DNA of 64,000 bases from Liriodendron chinense (taxonomy: Eukaryota > Streptophyta > Magnoliopsida > Magnoliales > Magnoliaceae), in contig PVNU02000127.1 in the NCBI GenBank assembly GCA_003013855.2, positions 2,542,001 to 2,606,000 of the forward strand. Reading direction: 5' to 3'. Position 1 is the first letter of the stretch, and each line of letters starts with the position of its first letter. Shown here piece by piece: positions 1 to 11,500 of the stretch. Both the position numbers and the translations under genes were made by a program. The notes under the pieces were generated by a model. It saw nothing but the letters and a program-made list of their open reading frames with translations, was not told where the DNA came from and made no database searches.

Positions 1-196
1 ACCATTCGTCTAGTAGATGGAGAGATTAAGGCTTGGTAATCCATAATTTGAACTGCAAGATGAACAGCCTGGATCCCTCCCTATACAAGTGGCTTCGCCA
101 GTGCAGGGATGGAAAATAGTGGGGAAAACCGTACACAAAAAGTGCCATCAGTAGCTACCCAAAATAACATAAGCCTACCGTACTGCACAATTATTC
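1..196. other. Window edge, no feature seen
   Basis: No open frame, known repeat or inverted structure recognised. Confidence 0.4.
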
Positions 197-451
197 CACC
201 TGTATGTCACGTGTAGGAGATCCAAGCCGTCCAAAATGTTTTCTTCATCACGAAGATCACTTGGTGTTGAAGATCAGGGCAGTCCAATATTTAGTTGGCA
301 AACACCAACATAAATGAACAGCTGGCAGTCTGATCCAACAGATAAGTTGGGTCTAACTAATGAATGGATCATCCTGATTTTCAGGTTAGGTAATTTCCAT
401 AACTGAGGCCGATCTTCTGCATGGCTCGGATCTCCTAGACATGTACCGGTG
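197..451. mobile_element. Short inverted-repeat element
   Basis: The ends are imperfect inverted repeats: CACCTGTATGTCACGTGTAG on the left against CACCGGTACATGTCTAGGAG read inward from the right, followed on both sides by GAGATCC and RAGCC. Non-coding. No convincing target duplication. Confidence 0.45.
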
Positions 452-537
452 CAATGGACTGGAAGGGGAAAAAAAATTTGCAGCAGAACAGGTTGATGCT
501 ACTGGGGCAGTATACAATCATATGCTTATCTTCTAAG

Positions 538-540
<3 letters not shown>

Positions 541-578
<38 letters not shown>
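541..578. repeat. (GA)n microsatellite
   Basis: Uninterrupted GA dinucleotide, about 19 units. Confidence 0.95.
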
Positions 579-582
<4 letters not shown>

Positions 583-1190
583 CCTAACAGCAGTGATTAG
601 AGGGTACAAAATTACAGACAGACATGAAAAGCAGTAGACATAAAATTTGAAAAGTTCCCATCCGAGCTTTTGATTCATTAAGCATATTGGCATGACTTCA
701 GCTCATTGCAGGGAGATCGGTTGTCCCATTGGGTCAGAGAAGGCATAGAAGTTTTCTTCTTTCCTTTCTCACAGATATGTTTCTCTGTAAAAGTAAGTTT
801 GTATTCAATCTGCAGCCTTGAGGTTGTGACAGAGAGAACACCAATTGACCAATGGGTTTGAACTGAACCCAAACCCACTTTGGGTTTCAACTGAGAAAGC
901 ATTATGGGTAACTTCACCAAGATAAGAGGCAAAAGACTTGAGAATTTTTTCCATACCCAGCATCTATCGTCATCATCAAAGCCTTATCCCAACTAATTGG
1001 GGCTGGCCACATGAATCCTTTTCTGCTGTTCCACTCTATCAAGGGCCCATAACTTCACCTGAATAAGTGCACCTAGACACCCAATCTGGAGCAGGGCTGT
1101 AGACGGTAATGAGAAGGATGAGGTTCAATGGATGATGGTACATTCAAATGACAAATATGCTCGTGTATGTTCTCTTTTCTTTCTCGACAG
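579..1190. other. Non-coding flank with a dispersed plant repeat motif
   Basis: No gene seen. At about 968-1020 there is a sequence with CTTATCCCAACTAATTGGGG followed by CTGGCCACATGAATCC, a motif I know as dispersed in many plant genomes; I cannot assign its class with confidence. Confidence 0.35.
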
Positions 1191-1287
1191 GTGTTGCTCA
1201 CAGGTGTGATGCTGCTGTAGTTCGTGACGCTTTGGAAGAGGATAATCTATTGGCAAAAGTGAGGAAGAAGGATATCACTTCACTACC
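1191..1287 (+). CDS. Possible orphan exon, unrecognised
   Basis: A 97-nt open block sits between a good acceptor (TTTCTTTCTCGACAG) and donor (CC|GTGAGT). Its one long open phase codes about 31 residues (VAHRCDAAVVRDALEEDNLL, then AKVRKKDITSL) with plant-like codon use. No neighbouring exon was found within the window and I do not recognise the protein. It may be an internal exon of a gene to the left, a captured fragment or chance. Confidence 0.3.
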
Positions 1288-2691
1288 GTGAGTCCACGTA
1301 CTTGTTTTTAAGTACACCTCTTTTGGGAAGTGCAGGCTATAATGTCTTCTTTGGGAACCTATGCGACTACACTGTTGGGAAGCTAAACATGTTAAAAAAA
1401 ACAGAAAAAACTCAAATTTGGGCCAACTACTTAAAGAGGACAAGCTCAGTTGATGAACTGAGCCACACCATCATTCAACCTCTTTCTGTTTGTACATAAA
1501 TCTGGTCACCACACCAGCAATATCCAGCCCTTCTACATTGCCTTCCAAGCATCGGCTTTGTTCTCTGAATCTAGCATACTGCCTTTCACTGGTATCTTAG
1601 TCTCATCAAATATAAATATCATAAAAAGAACCTGTTTGGAGATGCTTCAACAGATCGATTGGCCAAATATGATCACCTAGTTCCCATGGAACCTATCAAT
1701 GAAGATATCCCTAGAAGGGAAATTGTGCCAAACAAAGGAAAAAGGGTTTTCCATGAGATGGGAAATAACAGCTATTGGTCCCACATGAGTTTGGAGATCA
1801 GGTGGCAAGTAAAAACATCTCATGTTCAAATATCTTCAAAGCACAAAGATGGAAAATGAAGAACTTTGCCTTCTCTTTCCCTGTCAATCCGCCAGCCAAA
1901 CTTTCCCCTTGATACCTATTCAAGGATTATCTTTGTTTGTTCTGTTGGTTTGGCAACTCCCATCACTTGTCTTGTGTTTCTTATAAGAAGGAAAATCAGA
2001 GGCCACAGCCCAGCATTCCTAGTTAGTGACAGATCTAGTATTGGAGAGATGAAACAAAAGGCATTCAGACATGAATTATAGGGTTGCATGGATAAATCTT
2101 GTGTGCCATCTTGAAGAGAACCGTAAACACTACGATATAATTCTCAATTATACAAAGCATGGAGGAGAGAGGGCATTTCCTACATGCTTCCATCAACTGG
2201 GCTGATGTGGATCAACAACCAAGCTGAATCAAATCCAAGAATAATACTCTAATAAGACATCCATCTAGTGCTGCTGAGTGGCTTCATTGTGCACTAGTAG
2301 AATCGACAACTATTCAATCATCAGGAAAGAACCAACTAATCATCAAATCTGATACAGAAAAAATTGTTCAAATACAATGTAATCCAAAAACACCAAATAT
2401 AACAGATCGCTGTGGTAGTCGAAGATTAAAAGTAATACATTGATAGAAAATTGAAATCAAGAAATACCAAAGACGCCTGCATTGAATGCAAAGAGAATAA
2501 TAATAAAAAGAAAAAGATAAAGAGGAAAAAAGAAAAAAACACTGCATTCTATATCCTCATCTTTGGCTACCATAGGCAAGTTTAAAATCTCAATGCACAG
2601 AATAACAGTTTGATGTGTGTGAGAGAAGCATTACCAGGAATTCTGTAGAGAGAACTATTGTAAGATCACCTCCACATCCCCATTTCCTGTT
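1288..2691. other. 3' flank of the RABA1f-like gene
   Basis: AT-rich, with only short frames that show no protein-like features. The Rab 3' UTR should occupy roughly the last 100-200 bp (minus strand); no canonical AATAAA on that strand is obvious. Confidence 0.4.
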
Positions 2692-3124
2692 CTAAGCAGA
2701 GCAACAACCAACTTTCTTCACAGCTGATACATCATCCTTGGTACCCACGTTGATAGTTTGTCCCTTGGGCAAAGCTGCTGGATCATCCCCAATATCCAGT
2801 GCTTTCCTACTGACAACACGATAAATCTGAGTAAGAACTTCTGTGAATGCATCTTCCACGTTCATAGATTCCAGGGCAGATGTCTCCATGAAGAAGGTAT
2901 TTTCTCTCTCAGCAAAGGCTTTGGCATCCTCAGTGGTAACAGCTCTTAGGTGGCGTAGGTCCGCCTTGTTCCCCACAAGCATGATCACAATGTTGGAGTC
3001 TGTGTGATCTCTGAGCTCCTTCAACCATCTCTCTACATTCTCAAACGTGACATGACGGGTCACATCATACACGAGCAGTGCACCTACAGCTCCTCGATAG
3101 TATGCACTTGTAATTGCACGATAT
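2692..3124 (-). CDS. RABA1F: RABA1f-like exon 2
   Basis: Exon 2 completes the Arg73 codon and then codes YRAITSAYYRGAVGALLVYD through the CCSA tail and a TAG stop. The acceptor is TTCTACAAAG|ATATCG. A reading frame opened only at the internal Met (position 3072) would miss the first 17 residues of this exon, all of which are strongly conserved in Rab11 proteins. Confidence 0.95.
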
Positions 3125-6089
3125 CTTTGTAGAAGAAATGAGAAGTGGAGTTAATTTTTAAGTAATATGAATTGACCAACTATAACATTTCTTAGAACAC
3201 CGCAGCATCCAATTAAAGGTTTTAAGACCCACACTTTCAACTTGATAGGTACTACTTTGCATCACAAGGAACCAATAGCCTAGAAGGAGGGAAGAGTAAT
3301 AGAAAAAGAAGCATAAGAGGTAGTTTGCAATTACATATATATATACAAGGAAAGAGAAGGGTGTTATCAAATAGTGTTATCAAATAGTGTTACTGGATTA
3401 GTCCAAGTCCAAACTTCAGGTCCATGACTCCCCTAGAACATTTTTGCAAAGCAGATGACAAGAACACTAGCAAATACTAGAAAAGCAATCATTATCAAGA
3501 TTAAATTTCTTCCAGTACTATCCACAGGAGATCAATGCTCATATTTGGAAACACTACTGGCTGAGCAAAATGTAGTTTATTTTCTTTCCTATTATTGCAT
3601 TTAACTATGAACAACAACAAAACAAGTTTCTTCCTTCACAGATGTACTTAAAAAAAACATTGAATAAAATGATGAAATCCACAATTGATGCAAGTAGAGC
3701 AACAGTCCCCACGCGTGAGTCCCACACACCCATGTGAGCCTTGCATAGGGTCCACATAGGAGAGAAGCTATTAATTATTTATTTTGCTGAGACTAGAACA
3801 CAATCAGTCAAGGGCTGCTAGGGGGTACTTAGTCATTTTCCCTTGAATTAAGATTTGCTTTTTGTTTCTTGGTCATAAATAACCCTCCTGGGCATTTAGC
3901 ATTTGTTGCTTTGTGTTTCTGGAATGTGTTTTGTTGTATCTTAGCATGTGTTGCTCAAGGTCATTCATCAGAATGACATCTCATCAATTTGACTTGCATA
4001 AGACCTGTTTCTTGTTGCTTAAATCGACTCTTTTGGGCAATTAAAATGCTCAAAAGCACTTATTAGCATGTGTTGCTCAAGATCATTCCTCAGAATGACA
4101 TCTCATCGATTCGGCTTGCATAAGACCCATTTCTTGTTGCTTAAATCGACTCTTTGGGCAATTCAAATGCTCGAAAGCATTTATTAGCATTTGTTGCTTT
4201 GTGTTTCTGGAATGTGTTTTGTTGAATCTTAGCATGTGTTGCTCAAGGTCATTCATCAGAATGACATCTCATCGATTCGGCTTGCATAAGACCCATTTCT
4301 TGTTTTGCTTAAATTGACTCTTTCCTTTAGCTTTTTTGTGTGGTTGTTTTGGGCTTTGTTTTCTTTTCCCGCTTTGCGGGCTTCTTCAATAAAATTGTTC
4401 TCTCCAAATAAAAAATTAAAAAAATCGACTCTTTTGGGCAATTGAAATTCTCAAAAGCACTTATTTAAGTGTTAAATAAGATTGGTTGGGGGCCTATGTT
4501 AATAACTTACTATGAAACATTAACTTAAAACAGCCCTGCTTTACTTAGCTCTGAGGGGGCGTTCCCACTCTTGAAAGGGTCTTAATTCAGTGGGCAGCCT
4601 CTCATGTGAGATGGCAAAACATATAAAAGAGATCCATGCATATGGCAAATGTTAGAGATCTGGGCCATTCATCAGGAAGGGTGCACGTGAACTTGCCATA
4701 AACCTAAAATCAGTATAGCACGCTCATCAAGTTAGCCACACATACGTTGAATTTGGACTGCTCATTTTTCTCGCGTAAGTTTGACTTGCCTGATAAGTGG
4801 ATCAAGATTAATTTTTTATCCAAGGCATGTTCACAATATGCTTGCCTAATGAATGGCATGGATCTTTGACAAGTGTGTTGTATGCATGGATCTCTTATGC
4901 ATCTTCTGTACCCTCACCATTTGATGAATTACAACCCCTCTTGAAAATGACTCTACCTCCTACGGTATTGTTATAGGATGCATGGGACTAAAACCATCAA
5001 GTTGAGGTTGTTTTCAATGATCCATAAAGCTTTTATGATGCTCCACAATTGATGGTGGTTACCTCAAAAATCTTTAAGATTAATAGATACTAAACTTTCA
5101 ATGAATAACCTAGAAAACAACAGTTAAGGAATTGTTTGGTAATTGTAAACCGATTTATTGTACGTTAACCAACATGTTTATTCAACATAAGCAATTCTCA
5201 ATAAACAATTCTCTGAAATTATTTATTGTCAATCAATTCGCACTTCCTAAAAGCAATGCAAAATGAGCTCAAGTGATATCCTACAATAATTGCTTTATTG
5301 ATCTTGGATCCACTTTTGCATCTTCAACCACATCAAGTCGTATCAAAGTTAGGTTTCCTTTGGGATTGAGGGTTCCCATTTCCCTTTCGTCAGATCCATT
5401 TGCCTTCATTCTTACTTTTTCCTCTCTTTCCCATCCTCGAAAGATTAAGGGCCTTGTTGTCATTACTTTTAGGAAGTATAGAATTGATTCACAATAAACA
5501 ACTCAAAAGAATTGTTTATTTAGAATTGCTTATGCTGGAAAAAAATGTTTGGTAACATGCATAAAATGGGCCTACAATTACCAAACAACTCCTCAATCGC
5601 TATTCTCTGGGACACTGGTCGAAAGTTTAGTAGTTGTCAATCTAAAAGATTTTCAAGCTAGCTACCATCGGCTGTGTGGAGCATCAAGTATGGATCATCG
5701 AACATGACCCTTAATCCAACAGTTGTGATCACTAATTTTATTGCAATACAAAGGAAGGAGGAGTTTTTTTTTGGAGATCGTGATTCAATGAGTGGCCCCT
5801 CATGTGAGAGAGTGGAACACATGTAAGAGATCTGTGTGTATAGCACACTTGTCGGAGGTCTGAGCCATTCATCAGGTATGGCACATAGCGAACATGACTG
5901 CGACCAAATAATGTTGGTCCGCTTGTCAGATGGGTCAAACTTGTGCGACAAAAATGGCTAGAAAAAAGTCCAACAGTCCAAATTCAACATACATGTGTGC
6001 ATAATTTGATGATTATTCTTATATTATCTTTTGTATACGGCATGTTCATAGTGCACCCTAACTAATGAATGGAGGCATGAATTTCTAAT

Positions 6090-6132
<43 letters not shown>

Positions 6133-8567
6133 GGTTTTTTTGAAAGATCTAATAAGTGTGTTGTAGGCATGGATTTCTGACACATATTCTATCCCCTAAA
6201 CGGCACTTAAGAAAATCGTTTCTTACTAATTAATTGATGTGGACTGTTGACCAAATGTATTTTAATGCTTAAGTTAGCACTTAGAAGTACAATTGCCCAA
6301 AAGGACTAATTTAAGCAAAACCCTAAATGGGCCCTAAAAGTCCCTTTTTCCCATTACCAAAACCTATCCGCATAACCACCCCCTCTTTCCAATCCCAAAA
6401 CAGGCATACCTCTTTCTCATTCCCAAACCCTAATCGACCCTTTTTCCCTTCTCAAAACCCTTATGGCTCCTCTTTCTCATCCCTGAATCCTCACCTTTCA
6501 TCGATTCCTCCAAATCTATACCATTTACATACCAATCAATCCTCTTGCATCCTATCCCATGTCCTATATCTTCATCATGCATATAAAAACTTCCAATTGA
6601 GACCCTACACCAAAAATTTGGCTCATCCAACCTTAAACAATCACAATTGTACACCTACCATCCTCAAGTCCATCCCATTCAACAAAAATTGATTATTGGA
6701 TCTACCCATCGTATAAGATCAGCATTTTTTACACAATTTACGAGCCGGATCTATCGATTTGTGGTAACTTTAGCAGTCAGATCTACCCATACAACAAGAT
6801 TAGTGTTTTTATGTAATGAGTTGAATTTGTTGCTCTGTGATTATTTTAACGGTTGGATCTACCCATTTTCCAAGATCAGCATTTCCCACACAATCTACAA
6901 GCCGGATACGTCGACCCAAGATTATATTAATGGTCAATCGGACTACATTACAAGATAGATATTTTCACAGATTTTAAAAAAAAAAATCTGTGAAAATATA
7001 CCCATATTACAAGGTCTCATGAGATGTACAAGCCAAATCTATTGAAGCGCAATGATTTCAATTGTCGGATCCGCCTGTATTCCAAGGTATGTTTCTTCAT
7101 GCAATCTACAACTTGGATCTATTGATCTGTGATTGTTTTAGTGGTTGAATATACCCATATTACAAGGTCTCATGAGATGTACAAGCCAAATCTGTTGATT
7201 TGTGATGATTTCGATGGTTGGACCTACCTGTTGCTCCAAGATCAGCATTCCACATGATATTCAAGCCCAATTTGCTCCATGATTATTTTAACAATCAGAT
7301 TTGGTTGCTTTATAAGATCAATAGCTGCATGTGATCTTCAGGCTAGATCAGCAATGCAGGCTGTTTGAGATGGCCCAGTTGCAAGTTGCTCGATATTGCA
7401 ACGAAGTGCAGGCAAGGATCCATCATGAGTTGGTGATTGTTAGGTTGAACAGTGTGGATGAAGCTTACTAGATAGCAAGATGACTGGATGAAGTACTTTC
7501 CAAGCCAGGGAATATCAAACGTCCCAACCTACTGAGTAGCTCTGCCACTTACATCTTATGCCACGTGCATATGAATCTCAATGATCACCAACAGGGAGAA
7601 TCACAGGGCTATACAAACTACAGGCCCCAAGGCCAGTCATGAAATGGGGGAGACCACAAGGAGAGGTCATGGGAATTTTTCTTGCTACCGGTATGGAGGA
7701 AAAGGACATCTTGCAGCAATGTATCCTACCAAGAACCTCAACTACTATGATGAACCTCTCACATCAGACAAATCAAAAACTGAAAAAACAAAAGATAACG
7801 AAACTGAAGATGGAGTTGAAGATTTGTTGGAGCCAAAGGTGTCTATCTTTCGATGATGATGAAGCAGTTTGAAACGATGACTAAAGAGAAGACAACTGAA
7901 AACTAGTTGGGCGTTAGTGTTTCCCAGGCTTGAGGTACATGTGAAGTAGGGCTGTCAGTGGGTATTGAGATCTGCAGGTACCCAATGGACTTGACCCATT
8001 TAAATTGAATCCCAGTCTAACTTTTTGGTACATTTATGAAATCGGATTGGGTCCAGGTCAACATTATTAGTGCCGTTTGAAACTTGAGTAGCGGCAGGTA
8101 CCTAATCATGTGCTCATTGGGTACTCAACTAATATTATATTTATAGTTTATACGTATCGATGTACTAACATGCCCTCTGAAAAAATTGAATACAAACCTA
8201 GCCTATGATGCACACTACATCTTAGCAAGCACATTGTAGAGAAACACAAAGCATTGCCATATAAATGCCCTTTTTTTTTTTAAATCTCTCAAAAAAAAAA
8301 AAAAATTAACGCCCATTTTTCCCCCAAATATGACACTTGTGTAGGACATTTGTACCACAAAAGGGTAACCCCACCATGAAGATCACTTGGCACAACAATC
8401 AAGCTGGCAGCTCATTAGATAGGCCATTCCGTTGAAATCAATGACCAACCGATAATTTAACTCAATATATAGGTTTGGCAGCTCATTAGATAGGCCATTC
8501 CGTTGAAATCAATGACCAACCGATAATTTAACTCAATAGGTTTGGCCCACCTAGTGAGCAAATTTAC

Positions 8568-8598
<31 letters not shown>

Positions 8599-11500
8599 CT
8601 TGTTACTAATGTTGTAAGCCCACAGGCGTTCAGGGGCCATCTACACACCAGCAAATGTTCTAACGTGGCAAATTCTTTAAGATCCAAGCAATTGATCAGG
8701 TGGTTCCAACTGTCTAAATACCCTACCAAAATTTGAAACCAATCCACTCATCAAAGTGGCCATAATGTTAAAAACAATAGGATAGACATTCATTTGCTTT
8801 GTTAATTTAGCTCCAAATGGTCAGTGGACAGGACTGAGTTTTGGTCAAAGGCATTAGCATGGATTTTGTGCACATGTGTACTCCCTGACACATGGATGGT
8901 GTGTCGATGAATACTTCTACACACGGGATTCATACGTGGAGGCAGTGAGGATTCAGCTAAACTCCTGCGATAGTTGACCACTATCTTGAAAATGGTGGTT
9001 ACTCATCCTCCTCACATGTGGAACTCATATATGGCTATCAAGACCACTTAAATTGTGTGTAGATTATGGATGGATCATATCTCTAAAATCACACCAATCA
9101 AGCAATCCTAACCATCCAATTTATGGCTATCAAATGGATGGTTAAAAAGTAATAAGTAGTTCAAATTAGAAGGGCAAAATCAGATGAATACTATATGCTC
9201 TTAATGATTTTAGAGTTTGCTCTAGCCAGAATAGGATCAGAGATTTGGCCAGTTTTGGATTGTCATGCAACTACTCCATGTGTATGGCTGAAGAAGAGTT
9301 GTGACCATTTTTAAAATGGTCATTGACTATCATCCAAGTCCAGATGCTGATTCAGTTGCTTAGTATGCTGCAATCATATGATGTCTCTATGATGGCACAG
9401 GATCCTTCTTCTAACTGGGTGCTGCCCCAGCTTCAAATCCCCGCTTTGGATTCTTACTTACAATCCCGCTTCCTACCTATTTATACTTGTTTACATTTTG
9501 AAAGAGATGTTCTACTCTAGCACCCAAATTTGTTGCCGCTTCAAAGTTCCTGAAACTATGTATCGACCCTGAAATGGTGAACAGGATTACAGGAAGTTCA
9601 CAGTAAAATCCTTCTATAATATTTCTTATGAGAATGTTACAATGTGCGGAACAGTGGATCTCCAATATGGGTCAATGACAAGATTCTTAGTGGATCACCT
9701 TCAACACAAAGGGAGGATGATTCCCAATTGGTGTGTCATATGTAAATCAGCAGAGGAGAATGTGGAGCATCTGCTTATTCACTGCAGTTGTGTCCAGAAA
9801 TTTGGGCCGCAGTTTTGGAAAAATACAATTTGTTATGCCAAAGTCTATCAAAGAATTATGCATGGGCTGGAAAGTGGAGGCTTGGGGTCCAATTGGTAAG
9901 TTGTTGTGGCATTTGGTCTTGAAAGCTATGCTCTGGAGCCTTTGGTTGGAGCATGACAGAAGAACGTTTCAAGGCAAATGGAAAGCTGAAGCTGCAATGT
10001 TCAAGCAGATCCTTGAGCTTTTGATTCAGTGGGGCAAGCAATCCAAAATCATGAAGGGATCCCATGAGTCTCTTGTGAGGAAGTGATTAAGTGTGGGTGG
10101 CTCCCTCCAAAGAGCAAGAGTGGATGACGCTGCCCACCTGAGAATTTCTTCAAATTTAATGTTGACGCCTGCTCTATCAGCATTCCTGGCCCCTCCAATG
10201 TTGGTGGGATCATTATAGGTAGGTCTGGGATGACAATCATCAAGGTTCTCAGACCCTACTAGATGGGGGGATTCTAGTTTCACCAAAGCAAAAGCTATGC
10301 TCACAGGAATGAAAATTGATGCAACCATGGACCTCAGGCCAATCATCATTGCAGGGGGTTAAAAAAATGTGATCAGATGGATGAAAGAGAGTAAATTCCT
10401 GAGGAGATTGGTGACCATTTTGGAGGAAGCCGACAATATAAGTGGGTCGATTGTTGCAGTTTTTATTCTATGCGCTCAGCGAATGACAAAGCGGATAGCA
10501 TGGCAAAAGAGGGCGTGTAGTGTAGTGACTTTTGGGTATCAAGCAATTTGCAGTAGCTATTTGTGTCGTTTGCATCTGGGGCTAGTGTCCACTGGTCCCG
10601 GTTTCTTTTGTTCCACTTTGTTTTTTGGCTTTAGGTTGACTGCATGGGAGTTGTCCTTGGCTACATCAGTGTCTCCTTTGTTTTTTATTGTATTTTCTTT
10701 TGCCTCTTTCTAATAAAAATTCTAGCCCATTCGTTAAAAATAAATAAATAAATCATGCTAGTATAGCCCAAATTAAAATAACTGCCAGTGTGATAGTTGA
10801 TAATCTCGCAGAGCAAGGTTAATATACAAGCATTGAAAAATTGTACACATGGCATGAAAGTGGATGCACCATGACAATGAGACTCAAGACGCGAGACCCA
10901 ATTGGTACCCAACGGGTACTGAACCCTACAGGATCCAAGTTAGGGACCTTGAATATGGTGCCCGGACCTGGAAGGACCTGACCAAACAAGACCCGGGCCC
11001 TGATCAGTCCATGCATGGGTATGAGAGAAGCCATTACTTCTTTTGCTGAACTTTGTCTTTGAATGAACAGAAAAAACTAATACACCCTCACTTGAGGGCT
11101 GATTGTGAATAGCACTCAAGTAGGGGAGGTAATTTAGCTAGCTTTTTTGTTTTCTGGTTATAAACAACCCTCTTGGGGATGTAATTTCATCAGAGAAAAG
11201 TAAGAAAATCTGCTTTAAGAGATGAACTTATTAGCATTGGTTGCTTTGTGTGAGTGTACCATGTGTTGCTTGTTGAATCTTAGCATGTGTTGCTAAGAAT
11301 CATTCATTGAAATCACATTTCAGCGATCCAGTTGCATTACAGAAATTGCATTCTTGATATTGGTCCACTTTGCATCTCCAGCTGTGTCAATAGTTCTCTT
11401 AGGAACAAGTTACTTAGATAATCCACTTAAGAGGCTGCACTCATTCCAGTGTTTAGGACCTACAAAACTAAATGGATGCACCTTCATAATGCTTTATAAT

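Noticed and set aside
4366..4395. GC hairpin CCCGC..GCGGG followed by T/C run as a terminator
   Set aside because: Intrinsic terminators are bacterial features; this is intronic plant DNA.
6327..6692. Pro/Ser-rich 121-residue frame as a gene
   Set aside because: Low-complexity, no start context or homologous domain, and it leads straight into a non-coding tandem array.
6690..7340. Repeat array as a CRISPR
   Set aside because: Units are long, diverged and without constant repeat/variable spacer structure, in a plant nuclear context.
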